Shown here: positions 17,472 through 25,703 of the stretch, one piece after another
How the letters are laid out: each line of letters starts with the position of its first letter
Position numbering within the stretch: the first letter of the stretch is position 1
Assembly (NCBI GenBank): GCA_903892415.1
Contig: CAITIQ010000421.1
Coordinates: 1 to 51,646, forward strand
DNA from: an uncultured delta proteobacterium
Lineage (GTDB): Bacteria; Myxococcota_A; Polyangia; Polyangiales; Polyangiaceae
DNA: 51,646 nucleotides
Direction of reading: 5' to 3'
The notes under the pieces: generated by a model
The model's database searches: none
Seen by the model: the letters and a program-made list of their open reading frames with translations, nothing else
Told to the model about the DNA's origin: nothing
Position numbers and translations under genes: made by a program

Positions 17472-18490
17472 ATGAAGAACGCGAAGCTCAACGTCGTGCG
17501 CACGTTGCTTTTGTAAAACGACGCTTGGGCTCCGAATGGGGCAAGACAACGCTACGCAAGCAGCTCGAGGCTGGCTTTCGATCGCTCTTGCGAGAGAACG
17601 TTGGCAAGCTGTTTGATGCCGCTGCGCTCGATCGTCTGGTGGAGAGCTTCACTGCGGACCCTTGGCTCTCCCAGTCGACGCGCCCGATCTTGCGTACCGC
17701 CATCCTGCTCGAGATGGCGCGGCTCCGCGAGGAGCCGAACAAACTCGCCGCCTACGTCTCGCCCGAGGCGGTCGCGCTGATGAACGAGCTGCTCGCGCGG
17801 CCCGGCCTCTTACCCGGAAAGTTCGTCAACAAGCTGCTGGGCCACACGGCCTTCGAACAGATCGCGCGCGACGTGCTCGATGACGCTTTGCGCGAGTTCT
17901 CCGAAAAGGTGGATCCGTTCCGAGCCGAGTGGGGTCTGCCCAGCCTGATGAAGCGCGGTGGGACCTTCTCGCTCGGTCTCTCGGCGATGGCCAAAGGCAT
18001 CGACTCGATGCGCGACGAGCTGCAAAAGCGAGTCGAGCCCGAGCGAAAGCGGTTCTTGCAAGCCTTCGCACGCCGCGCGCTCGATACGGTCGCTGAGAAC
18101 GTCGTGAAGCGAAGTGACGAGCCGCAGTTCATCGCTGTCCGCACCGAGTTGTTTGCCTGGCTGCTCGAACAGCCGGTGAGCGAGCTGGTTGCAACGCAGG
18201 CGCCCGCGGTCACTGAGCTTTTGGAGAAGTTCGGTCATGCCGTGGCTCAACACAACACCAGCGACGCGGGCGCCAAACGACGAAGGCGCGCTCAGCTCGA
18301 CCTGCTGCTTCACGCGCATGAGAAACAGCCGCTCGAGGTCGCCTTGGCCGTCTACGGGGCGAAGCTCGAGCCCGACTTCGACGCCATCGTCGAGGTCGCT
18401 TGGCCGCTGGTGCTGCTGCTGCTCGAGACGCCCGCCGTAGACGCCTTCATCGACGAGCTGGTGGGCGGCTTTTACGACGAGCCCGCTTGA
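17468..18490 (+). CDS. Helical protein of unknown function, coupled to the large lipoprotein
   Basis: 340 residues from ATG 17468, which overlaps the preceding stop as ATGA and implies translational coupling. The protein is almost all alpha-helical, charged and free of cysteine. It has no signal peptide, membrane segment or recognisable motif. The N-terminus (NEEREAQRRAHVAFVKRRLG) is strongly basic and a central part (KGIDSMRDELQKRVEPERKR) could form a coiled coil. It is presumably cytoplasmic. The tight coupling to a secreted hydrolase suggests a role in that protein's production or use, but nothing in the sequence shows what. It converges on livF with a 7-bp gap. Confidence 0.72.
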   Translation: MNEEREAQRRAHVAFVKRRLGSEWGKTTLRKQLEAGFRSLLRENVGKLFDAAALDRLVESFTADPWLSQSTRPILRTAILLEMARLREEPNKLAAYVSPEAVALMNELLARPGLLPGKFVNKLLGHTAFEQIARDVLDDALREFSEKVDPFRAEWGLPSLMKRGGTFSLGLSAMAKGIDSMRDELQKRVEPERKRFLQAFARRALDTVAENVVKRSDEPQFIAVRTELFAWLLEQPVSELVATQAPAVTELLEKFGHAVAQHNTSDAGAKRRRRAQLDLLLHAHEKQPLEVALAVYGAKLEPDFDAIVEVAWPLVLLLLETPAVDAFIDELVGGFYDEPA

Positions 18491-18497
18491 GCGGCGC

Positions 18498-19256
18498 TCA
18501 GCCGCCCAAGTAAGCGCGCTGGATTTCCTCGTTGGCGGCGAGTTCGGCAGAAGGCCCGGACATGGCGATCTCACCGGTGCGCAAAACATAGGCGCGTTTG
18601 GCGTAACGCAGCGCCAAGCGCGTGTTCTGCTCGACCAGTAGGATGGTGGTTCCGGAGGCGGCAACGCGTGCCACCGCTTCGAAGATTTGTTGCACGAGCT
18701 TGGGCGCGATCCCAAGCGACGGCTCATCGAGCAATAACATCGCCGGTCGCGCCATCAGCGCCCGGCCGATCGCCAGCATCTGCTGCTCGCCGCCGGACAG
18801 CGTCCCGGCCTCCTGCTTCATGCGCTCGCCCAAGCGAGGGAAAAGACCAACCACGTCCTCGACGGTCTCGGCCATGAAGGCCTTGTTCTTGTGGTTGAAC
18901 GCTCCAAGCTCGAGGTTCTCCTTCACGGTGAGACCGCCGAAGATCGCACGGCCTTCGGGGACGAGCGAGATGCCGGCCTCCACCGTCTCTTCGACGCTCT
19001 TTTGCGCCAGGTTTTGCCCGTCGTAGTGAATGCTTCCGCCGGAGGCTGGCAGCAGTCGCACGACCGTCTTGAGCGTGGTGGATTTCCCCGCGCCGTTGGC
19101 GCCGATCATCGCGACGATCTCGCCTCGCTTCACCTCGAGGTCGATGCCTTTGAGCGCCTTGATGCCGCCGTAAGAAACCGCGAGCCCCTGAATCGAAAGC
19201 AGCACCTCGCCCGTCTTGCACTTGGGCTCGGGCCTCGTCGGGTGGACCGTCTTCAT
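18498..19256 (-). CDS. livF: Branched-chain amino acid ABC transporter ATP-binding protein LivF
   Basis: 252 residues. The ABC ATPase motifs are complete: Walker A GANGAGKST, Q-loop region LVPEGRAIFGGLTV, signature LSGGEQQ, Walker B MLLLDEPS and switch His replaced by the LLVEQN typical of LivF. The short ABC domain and the ending GPSAELAANEEIQRAYLGG are characteristic of LivF rather than LivG. It pairs with LivG to power a membrane permease dimer. The first 20 residues (Pro/Lys-rich) extend beyond the usual start. Its start overlaps the livG stop by 4 bp. Confidence 0.95.
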   Translation of the reverse strand: MKTVHPTRPEPKCKTGEVLLSIQGLAVSYGGIKALKGIDLEVKRGEIVAMIGANGAGKSTTLKTVVRLLPASGGSIHYDGQNLAQKSVEETVEAGISLVPEGRAIFGGLTVKENLELGAFNHKNKAFMAETVEDVVGLFPRLGERMKQEAGTLSGGEQQMLAIGRALMARPAMLLLDEPSLGIAPKLVQQIFEAVARVAASGTTILLVEQNTRLALRYAKRAYVLRTGEIAMSGPSAELAANEEIQRAYLGG

Positions 19257-20056
19257 CCTGCTGCCTCACCGGCGTTCGATTCGTCGGGATCTTCACCCAA
19301 GTACGCCGCCAACACCTTGGGGTGCTTTTTGATTTCGGAAGGAACCCCGTGCGCGATGGTCTCGCCGTGATCGAGCACATGGATGTCCTCGCACACGCCC
19401 ATGACGACCTGCATGTTGTGCTCGACCAAGATCACCGTCAGCTTGAACTCATCGCGCAGCCAGCGGATCTGTTCCTTGAGGCCCTCGGCTTCGCCGTAGT
19501 TCATACCAGCGGCCGGCTCATCGAGCAGGAGCAGCTTGGGCTTGAGCATCATTGCCCGAGCGATCTCCAAGCGACGTTGATTGCCGTACGAGAGCGAGGT
19601 GGATTGCTCGTTCGCCAGCCCGTCGAGTTTGAAGATGGCGAGCAGCTTGAGCGCTTCCTCTTCCATCGTGACCTCGTCACTGAAGAAGGTCGGCGTGCGC
19701 AAGATGGCCGCTCCGAGGTGGGCCTTGCGCGTGTTCTCACAGGCGACGAGCACGTTCTCGAGCACCGTCATGCTCTGAAATAAGCGAATGTTCTGGAAGG
19801 TCCGCGCGATGCCGATACGCGCGATCTCAGCGGGCTTGCGGCGGGCCAAGCTCACCCCGTCGAACTCGATCGAGCCCTCGAAATCGTAGACGCCGGTGAC
19901 CAGGTTGAAGACCGTCGTCTTGCCGGCGCCGTTCGGTCCGATCAGCCCGAAGATGCTCTGCGCCGGCACCTCGAACGAGACGTTGCTGACGGCTTTGAGT
20001 CCGCCGAACCGCTTCGACACGCCGGTCAGGCGAAGGGTGCCCTTGCCCACGCTCAT
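19253..20056 (-). CDS. livG: Branched-chain amino acid ABC transporter ATP-binding protein LivG
   Basis: 267 residues. ABC motifs are Walker A GPNGAGKTT, signature LSYGNQRRLEIARA and Walker B LLLLDEPAAGMN, followed by LTVILVEHNMQVVMGVCEDI. The YG-Q signature variant and the AGMN after Walker B are typical of LivG. The C-terminus PSEIKKHPKVLAAYLGED also fits. It forms the ATPase pair with LivF on the cytoplasmic face of the permease. The start overlaps the livM stop and the stop overlaps the livF start (ATGA each), so the three are translated together. Confidence 0.95.
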   Translation of the reverse strand: MSVGKGTLRLTGVSKRFGGLKAVSNVSFEVPAQSIFGLIGPNGAGKTTVFNLVTGVYDFEGSIEFDGVSLARRKPAEIARIGIARTFQNIRLFQSMTVLENVLVACENTRKAHLGAAILRTPTFFSDEVTMEEEALKLLAIFKLDGLANEQSTSLSYGNQRRLEIARAMMLKPKLLLLDEPAAGMNYGEAEGLKEQIRWLRDEFKLTVILVEHNMQVVMGVCEDIHVLDHGETIAHGVPSEIKKHPKVLAAYLGEDPDESNAGEAAG

Positions 20057-21180
20057 GGACTCGCCGGCTCCGGTTCACGCCGCGCGCCGGTGGGCTTCGT
20101 GCGGGTGGGGCCTTGCGGCTTGACGATCTCGTTTTCACCGAACGCGCCCGAGGGCCGCACGATCATCAGCACCACTAGCACCACCGCGTACACGACCATA
20201 CGCAGCGCATTGAGGTCGAACTCGGGGTGAGCAACCTTCCATGTTTCGATCGCGTCGAGCCGCTGGAGCTGCTCGATCATCTTCACCGTGACCGTAACGA
20301 AGATGCCACCGAGTACCGCGCCGCTGACGCTGCCTGAGCCGCCAAGGATGACCATGGTGATGGCGTCGAAGGAGTAGGCGAAGTTGAACTGCTCGGGCTG
20401 CACCGTTGGATTGCCGTCGCGCATGCCTGCCAGGAGCGCACCGGCGATCCCGGCGCCCATCGACGAAATCACGAAGGAGACGACCTTGTAACGTGTTGGG
20501 TCGACGCCAACCGCAGCGGCTGCGATCTCGTCCTCGCGCAACGCGCGCAAGGCCCGCCCCCAGCCCGAGAACTTGAGCCGCCAGGCGAGCACCGTGGCCA
20601 ACATCACCCCACCGACGATCCAAAAGGGACCCGCGTATTGCGCAATCCCGAAGTCCTTCGGCCCTGCGTAGCCTTGCGGCCCACCAAGGTTCGAAAGCAG
20701 GCTGCGCAGCCCGGTCGCGCCGGTGCCGGGGGACGACGTGGAGATCAAGAGCCTGAAGATCTCGGCAAAACCGAGCGTGACGATCGCTAGGTAGTCTCCC
20801 TTCAAGCGGAGGCTCGGCAGGCCAACCAACAAGCCGAAGAAGGCCGACACGATCGCCGCCGCGAGAATGGCCGGCGGCATCACCAGGAACGAATTGCCGA
20901 AGGTCACCTCGGTAGCGCCCAGCGATGCGTGGATGTTGCTGGCAACGATGGCCGAGGTATAAGCGCCGACGCCTACGAAGCCGGCGTGCCCGATCGAAAA
21001 CTGCCCGGCCATGCCGTTGATGACGTTCAGCGACAACGCCACCACGACGTTCACGAGCGCCAGGGTGAAAAGCTGCCGGAAGGCAATGTCCGTAATCACC
21101 TTGTCCAACAGGAACTCGGAGCCGACGGCGATCGCCAGCATCACCACGACCGTGACGAGACGTTTGGCGGTGGACGGCAT
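20053..21180 (-). CDS. livM: Branched-chain amino acid ABC transporter permease LivM
   Basis: 375 residues from the ATG at 21180, which overlaps the sspB stop as TGATG; a GTG at 21183 is directly upstream. It is an inner-membrane permease with about nine hydrophobic segments. It has the LivM signatures NVINGMAGQFSIGHAGFVGVGAYTSAI and GRALRALREDEIAAAAVGVD, the latter being the EAA-like loop that docks the ATPases. The C-terminus carries an extra hydrophilic tail rich in Pro, Arg and Thr (about 25 residues). LivM normally heterodimerises with LivH. No livH and no periplasmic binding-protein gene lies in this operon or elsewhere in the window. Confidence 0.94.
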   Translation of the reverse strand: MPSTAKRLVTVVVMLAIAVGSEFLLDKVITDIAFRQLFTLALVNVVVALSLNVINGMAGQFSIGHAGFVGVGAYTSAIVASNIHASLGATEVTFGNSFLVMPPAILAAAIVSAFFGLLVGLPSLRLKGDYLAIVTLGFAEIFRLLISTSSPGTGATGLRSLLSNLGGPQGYAGPKDFGIAQYAGPFWIVGGVMLATVLAWRLKFSGWGRALRALREDEIAAAAVGVDPTRYKVVSFVISSMGAGIAGALLAGMRDGNPTVQPEQFNFAYSFDAITMVILGGSGSVSGAVLGGIFVTVTVKMIEQLQRLDAIETWKVAHPEFDLNALRMVVYAVVLVVLMIVRPSGAFGENEIVKPQGPTRTKPTGARREPEPASP

Positions 21181-21812
21181 CACTTCACCACGCGCAAATA
21201 GGGAGGAAGCTTGCGGCGCGCTTTTCCAGCCTCTTGAGGCTCGCTGGTCTCGGCGCTCGCGTTCGTTTCGCCGGCGCTATTCGTCGAGGTTGGCTTGAGC
21301 CCGCCGTCGGGTTTCCGTGCATCGGTTCGGCCTTTGGCGCTGCGTGAACCGCGCACGGGTTCGGGGGCTTTGTCGGCCTGCAGCGTCTCGAGAGGCAGCT
21401 CTTGCTGTGCACCCTTCCCCGGCTGGCGGTCGAGCGGCCGAGCGAGTTGCGGTTTGGTGCGCTGCGGCTTGAGCAGTTGGCTCTCGAGCGGCACGTCCTC
21501 CGGCCAAACGACGCCTCGCCCGTTGACGTCGCTCACCACCGCGAAAATTACCGACCACGGCATTTTGCACCAAAACGGCGAGCGGTTGAAGCTGAGGGTG
21601 CAGCTCACAGCCTCGGCCGTAACGAGCAGATCAGGGATGGGCGGACTGAGCGAGTAGCCGACGCGCAACACGAGTTCGGGCTGTTTGGCGAACCACGCCG
21701 GCACGACAGCGCCTTCACGTCTCGGATCGATGAAGAGCCTCGCGCTCCCATTTTTCAGGAAGCTGTCGAGGACGTCCTTCTTCGGCGGCAGCTTTCCCGG
21801 CGGCTGTTCCAT
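21180..21812 (-). CDS. sspB: SspB-like ClpXP specificity-enhancing adaptor
   Basis: 210 residues from ATG 21812 (MEQPPGKLPPKKDVL); longer upstream readings are translated spacer. The SspB fold is recognisable in LFIDPRREGAVVPAWFAKQP, LVLRVGYSLSPPIPDLLV, SCTLSFNRSPFWCKMPWSVI and GRGVVWPEDVP. A long, charged, unstructured linker follows. The protein ends LPPYLRVVK, matching the XB tail (LRVVK) with which SspB grips the ClpX zinc-binding domain. Known SspB tethers ssrA-tagged and other substrates to ClpXP. It is the first gene of an apparent operon with livM-livG-livF; the stop shares bases with the livM start. It is divergent from the Pro/Gly/Tyr-rich protein (111-bp gap). Confidence 0.92.
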   Translation of the reverse strand: MEQPPGKLPPKKDVLDSFLKNGSARLFIDPRREGAVVPAWFAKQPELVLRVGYSLSPPIPDLLVTAEAVSCTLSFNRSPFWCKMPWSVIFAVVSDVNGRGVVWPEDVPLESQLLKPQRTKPQLARPLDRQPGKGAQQELPLETLQADKAPEPVRGSRSAKGRTDARKPDGGLKPTSTNSAGETNASAETSEPQEAGKARRKLPPYLRVVK

Positions 21813-21923
21813 CAACAAGGGTCGGAGCCTACTGGACCTGCGACGAAACCAAAAGTCCGAGTCGGTCGCGTTCGCCCGCTGCGTCGCGCAAAAGCTTGCT
21901 AGCGTCTTGAGCCGGAGGACTCT

Positions 21924-23645
21924 GTGAATCAAGGTGACGGTGGAAATGGCGGTCCGGCCGGGCCTTACGGGCCGGGCCCTGCGCAAGGCGGAGGTCCAGC
22001 GGGATATGGGCCACCGCCCGGGCCATCCGGCGGCTACGGCCCACCACCCCAAGGTGGGTACGGCGGCCCGCCTCCCGCTTACGGTCCGCCATCCGGAGGG
22101 CCCCCGCCCGGTTACGGCCCACCGCCCGGGTACGGCCCGCCACCGCAAGGAGGGTACGGCGGCCCGCCTCCAGCCTATGGCCCGCCTGGGGGTCCGCCCG
22201 GCTACGGAGCTCCGCCCGGCTACGGAGCTCCGCCCGGCCCTCCCGGCTGGGGTCCACCACCCGGACCTCCGGGATGGGGTGGGGCGCCGTACGGTGGAGG
22301 AGGCGCGCCCTTCGGTTCGGCAGGCGCACCGTTCGGTTCGGCCGCCTTCGGATATAGGCAGGGCCCTCCGCCCAAGAGTTCACCCGTTGCTGGTGGTATC
22401 GGGTTGGCCTGCGGCGGGCTTTTCATCGCGCTGATCGCGGTTGCGGTTTGGTATGACACGGCCTATTCGGGCTTCGGCTCAGCGGCCGGCAGCGCGCTCT
22501 TTCTCGCAGGCAGCGGCGCCCTGGTGATGTGGGGCATCGTTAGGGCGATGGAGAAGAAGCCGCCGTTGTGGGCTTATGGCGCCGCCGTTGGCGGTACCTT
22601 CGTTCTGTTCACGGCCATCGGCCCTTCCGTCAGCACGGCCGGCCAAGTCTCCAATGAGAAGCGGAAGTTCGAGGAGTGTTCGAAGTCCACCAACGCCAGC
22701 GACTGGAAGTTCAAGTACGAGAGCGACGTTCCCGAGAAATTCCAGCGCAAAGAGTGGCGTTTGGAATGGATGCGCGCGCGTATCCGCGAAGCAAAGTCGG
22801 CTCGCCGTGTGCCTGACCTGCGCACGGTCGCCAACGAGTGCGAGGGGGATGAGGAGCACAAGGACCTGCTCGAGCCGGCCAAGGAGGAGGCGATTGCCGC
22901 GCTGAAGACTTTCTACGACGCCGGCAAAGAAAAGATGTTCGCCTCCAAATCGGGCGGCACCGAATTTCCGATCGACAACGCCTTGCGAGAAGGCTTCGCG
23001 GTCGTGATCGATGAGCTCGCTCGATCGAAGGACCCGAACGTCTACGTGCTGTTCAAGAACAGCGCCAACCTCGCCGAGCCTGCCGGACAAAAGAAGGCCT
23101 ATCAAGAGATCCAAGACGACTCACAGGTGCGCTCTGCCTTCCCCAAAGGCAACGCACCTGAGATTCCCACCGGTGAAGCCTTCGCTGCGAAGTTCGACTC
23201 GCGCCGGCAGACAACGTTTCTCCAGGCGATGACCGAGTCCTTCGGTCGGGTGTTCGAAGCGGACCTGCTCACGCTGGCGCCGCTCTCCCAGTCGGAGAGC
23301 CGCAAGAAGAAGATCGTGATTGAGGTCTCCTCGAGCATCCGGCGGGTGCCCGACTACTTCGTCTACACCACCGGTGAAAACAAGCGAGTGGCCGGCCTGC
23401 TATTCAACTTCGAGGTTGATTGGGAGTTTGAGCTGTTCTCCAACACTGGGCGCTCGCTCTACAAGGCTCCTCGCACCATCAGCCAACCCTCCGACGCCCG
23501 CTTCGATGCTGAGCCGGGCTCGCCGGATTGGGTGCCCTACAGCATCATGATGGACTCGGCGTACTTCAACTACAGCCGTGAAGTCACAGGGCGCTTTGGT
23601 TTGGTCCCGCCGCCCAAGAAAGACTTCTTCGTCTTCACCAAGTAG
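21924..23645 (+). CDS. Membrane protein with Pro/Gly/Tyr-rich N-terminal repeats
   Basis: 573 residues from a GTG with an excellent GGAGG 6 nt upstream. The first ~140 residues are low-complexity repeats of GYGPPP, GYGGPPPAYGPP and GYGAPPG type, almost free of charge. Three hydrophobic segments follow (about 155-175, 185-207, 213-230) with RAMEKKPP between the last two. A charged soluble domain of about 330 residues makes up the rest and is probably on one side of the membrane; it has no motif I recognise. The Tyr-rich disordered tail is of the kind that can self-associate, or interact with SH3/WW-like folds in other systems. A role in membrane stress sensing or clustering is speculation. Confidence 0.78.
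   Translation: MNQGDGGNGGPAGPYGPGPAQGGGPAGYGPPPGPSGGYGPPPQGGYGGPPPAYGPPSGGPPPGYGPPPGYGPPPQGGYGGPPPAYGPPGGPPGYGAPPGYGAPPGPPGWGPPPGPPGWGGAPYGGGGAPFGSAGAPFGSAAFGYRQGPPPKSSPVAGGIGLACGGLFIALIAVAVWYDTAYSGFGSAAGSALFLAGSGALVMWGIVRAMEKKPPLWAYGAAVGGTFVLFTAIGPSVSTAGQVSNEKRKFEECSKSTNASDWKFKYESDVPEKFQRKEWRLEWMRARIREAKSARRVPDLRTVANECEGDEEHKDLLEPAKEEAIAALKTFYDAGKEKMFASKSGGTEFPIDNALREGFAVVIDELARSKDPNVYVLFKNSANLAEPAGQKKAYQEIQDDSQVRSAFPKGNAPEIPTGEAFAAKFDSRRQTTFLQAMTESFGRVFEADLLTLAPLSQSESRKKKIVIEVSSSIRRVPDYFVYTTGENKRVAGLLFNFEVDWEFELFSNTGRSLYKAPRTISQPSDARFDAEPGSPDWVPYSIMMDSAYFNYSREVTGRFGLVPPPKKDFFVFTK
22201..22236 (+). repeat. Perfect 18-bp tandem duplication inside the Pro/Gly/Tyr-rich region
   Basis: The unit GCTACGGAGCTCCGCCCG occurs twice head to tail (22201-22218 and 22219-22236) and encodes GYGAPP. 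Nearby longer near-repeats (for example around 22047 and 22145, both GGGTACGGCGGCCCGCCTCC-like) show that the region evolves by slippage or unequal exchange. Confidence 0.9.
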
Positions 23646-23659
23646 CGACGGCCTGCACT

Positions 23660-23703
23660 AAGCAAAAAGGCTCACTTCCTTGCGGATGGTGAGCCTTTTG
23701 CTT
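23660..23703. terminator. Bidirectional terminator
   Basis: AAGCAAAAAGGCTCAC (23660-23675) pairs with GTGAGCCTTTTGCTT (23689-23703), with one bulged A. The A-rich and T-rich flanks give a U-tract in both transcripts. It separates the convergent Pro/Gly/Tyr-rich and Lys-rich protein genes. Confidence 0.85.
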
Positions 23704-23720
23704 ATTGGTCAAAGCTAACT

Positions 23721-24287
23721 TCAGGAGTCGCTGGTTCGCTTTTGCCGGCGCTTTAGTGGGCGTCGCGGTTTGCGCTTGGCGGGCGGAGGAGAATCATCCT
23801 TGGTCACCTCGGGCGCCGGCTCGCGGTTCGCTGGCTTCGACAAACTCACCTGCTTCTTCGGCTTGGGTTCGGAAGAAGCAAGGCTCTCCTCGCGATCGCG
23901 GAGGTCCTTCTCCTTGCTCTTGAGCTTGGGCTTGTCCTTCGACTTCTTGCCCTTGCTCGAGGCGACTTTGTGCGGCCGCGAAGCGTGCTTGTCGACCTTC
24001 GCGACCTTGCTCTTGCTCTTCGCCTTGGGAGCTACCTTCGCCTTGGCTTTGGTCGACTTCTTGAGCTTCGCTTTGGTTTTGCTCTTCTTGGGCTTTCGAG
24101 GCGCGACCTGGTCGGCCCCCTCACTCTCGAGCGCTTCCTTGGCTACGGCTTGAAGCCCTTCCTCGTCGGCGTCGACAAGGATCGGAATCTGCTCGGGCTC
24201 CTCCGCAAAGGCAGGGAGGGGAACGGCAAAGGGAAGAAGCGAAAGGAGTCCACCGAGGGACCAACGAAGAATTCGGCTGGGGCGCAC
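23721..24287 (-). CDS. Exported lysine-rich low-complexity protein
   Basis: 188 residues. A signal peptide (RPSRILRWSLGGLLSLLPFA, with cleavage likely after AFA) precedes a short acidic stretch (EEPEQIPILVDADEE). About 130 residues of Lys/Ala/Ser/Pro-rich sequence then resemble histone H1 tails (KSKTKAKLKKSTKAKAK, SKGKKSKDKPK). It has no cysteine and no folded domain that I can see. With an intact signal peptide it should leave the cytoplasm, where such a polycation would bind lipopolysaccharide, peptidoglycan or extracellular DNA. If the signal is not cleaved it could be a membrane-tethered linker. No neighbour shares an operon with it. Confidence 0.68.
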   Translation of the reverse strand: MRPSRILRWSLGGLLSLLPFAVPLPAFAEEPEQIPILVDADEEGLQAVAKEALESEGADQVAPRKPKKSKTKAKLKKSTKAKAKVAPKAKSKSKVAKVDKHASRPHKVASSKGKKSKDKPKLKSKEKDLRDREESLASSEPKPKKQVSLSKPANREPAPEVTKDDSPPPAKRKPRRPLKRRQKRTSDS

Positions 24288-24356
24288 GTCAATAGAAGGC
24301 CACAGTCACAAAAAGTGGCCAACTTTCGCTTGAAACTTTCTAGCGCGTGTTGCGAT

Positions 24357-25613
24357 TCAGTCCGCCGAAAGTACCAGGGTAGCGTTGGTGCCACCGAAGC
24401 CGAACGAATTGGAAATCGCATAGCGAACGTCCGAGTTCCCCGGCTCGGTCAGCGGCGGGTAGTCCGCGAGCTCCGGGTCGAGCGGTGTTGCATTCACGCT
24501 GGGCGCGAGCCACTTGCCGCGCAACATCATCATCGTGAAAATTGCCTCGACCACGCCAGCGGCCGAGATGGTGTGACCCGTGTACCCCTTCGTCGATGAG
24601 TACGGGACGTGACGTGTTCCGAATAGCTCGCGCATTGCACGCACTTCGCTCACGTCTCCGAGTGGGGTCGAGGTGCCATGGGTGTTGACGTAGCCAATGT
24701 CGGCGGGCGTTAGACCGGCGTGGGTCAGCGCGCTCTTCATCGATTGCAGCGCTCCCGTGGCAGCTGGGGCAACCATCTCGCCCTGCCCGTCGCTCGACAT
24801 GCCAAACCCGCGAATCACGCCGAGGATGGGTGCTCCACGTTGTTCGGCGTCATCTCGCCGCTCGAGTACGACAGCGCCCGAGCCCTCTGAAAAGATGAAG
24901 CCCGCGCGGTCTGCAGCGTAGGGCCGCGAGGCTCGCTCTGGGCTCTCATTGTCCCGCCCGTTGTAGGCGCCCATTGCGTCGAAGCCCGCAAAAAAATGTG
25001 AGTCGCAAACCTCTACGCCACCAGCGAGCGCTGCACGAACGTGACCCGACTTGATCAAGCTGCTGGCGAGCAGGACATTGTACGCGCCGCCCGCGCACGC
25101 TGCGGTCGCGGTGAAGGAAGGGCCGGTCGTGCGCAGCACGTTCACCAAGTTGGCCGAAACGGTCGAGGCCATCAGCTTGGGAATCACCGTCGGGCTGACC
25201 TTCTTCGCGTCGCTCGTTTCATCCAGCTTGCGCCGAACCTCCACATGCGTCTCCACGTCACCCGTTCCCGAGCCGACCACGATCGCGACCTCACGCCTCG
25301 CTAGGTGCGGAAGCGCCGACTCGAACAGTGCGCTCTGGCTCAGCGCATTCTGCGCAGCCTTCAGCAGTACCCGCGAACCGCGACCCATGAAGCGCGCCAG
25401 CTTCTTGTTGATGCCGAGGGCAGCATCGGAAACGTCTCCGCGGTACTGCCCGATGACCTGACAACGCGCGGCGAGCGAGAGCGCCACCGGCCAACGCTCG
25501 AAGGGGAGGTTGGTTCCGGCTCTGAGATGTTGCTCAATCACCCGCAGGTCGTCGCCCATGTTGCAACAGACCCCAACGCCGGTTACGACGACGTCGTCCC
25601 TCGAATCGCCCAT
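24357..25613 (-). CDS. Beta-ketoacyl-[ACP] synthase, FabF-like
   Basis: 418 residues from ATG 25613 (MGDSRDDVVVTGVGVCCNMG). An upstream in-frame ATG adds 38 residues outside the fold and is not used. The thiolase-fold active site is intact: Cys173 in TATAACAGGAYN, His312 in VNTHGTSTPLGD, Lys342 and His347 in STKGYTGHTISAAG, and a GFGGTNATLVL ending. It catalyses decarboxylative condensation of malonyl-ACP with an acyl primer. It stands alone with no acyl carrier protein, reductase or dehydratase beside it, so it may serve a specialised lipid or polyketide rather than bulk fatty acid synthesis. It is divergent from the small beta-rich protein and RND exporter genes. Confidence 0.92.
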   Translation of the reverse strand: MGDSRDDVVVTGVGVCCNMGDDLRVIEQHLRAGTNLPFERWPVALSLAARCQVIGQYRGDVSDAALGINKKLARFMGRGSRVLLKAAQNALSQSALFESALPHLARREVAIVVGSGTGDVETHVEVRRKLDETSDAKKVSPTVIPKLMASTVSANLVNVLRTTGPSFTATAACAGGAYNVLLASSLIKSGHVRAALAGGVEVCDSHFFAGFDAMGAYNGRDNESPERASRPYAADRAGFIFSEGSGAVVLERRDDAEQRGAPILGVIRGFGMSSDGQGEMVAPAATGALQSMKSALTHAGLTPADIGYVNTHGTSTPLGDVSEVRAMRELFGTRHVPYSSTKGYTGHTISAAGVVEAIFTMMMLRGKWLAPSVNATPLDPELADYPPLTEPGNSDVRYAISNSFGFGGTNATLVLSAD

Positions 25614-25703
25614 ACGGCCGGGTTCGTTAGCATGAACTGGCGCGGGGAAAAGGTGAAAAGAGGGCTCGCAATCGGCCCCGGATTGTAGAACCCTACGCTC
25701 ATT

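Noticed and set aside
16464..17549. 361-codon minus-strand frame inside the large lipoprotein
   Set aside because: It is antisense to a well-supported coding sequence; the composition is that of a GC-rich shadow frame and no motif is seen.
22010..22300. Repetitive GC-rich stretch as a possible repeat array
   Set aside because: The repeats keep frame and encode the Pro/Gly/Tyr-rich tail; there are no unique spacers of uniform length.
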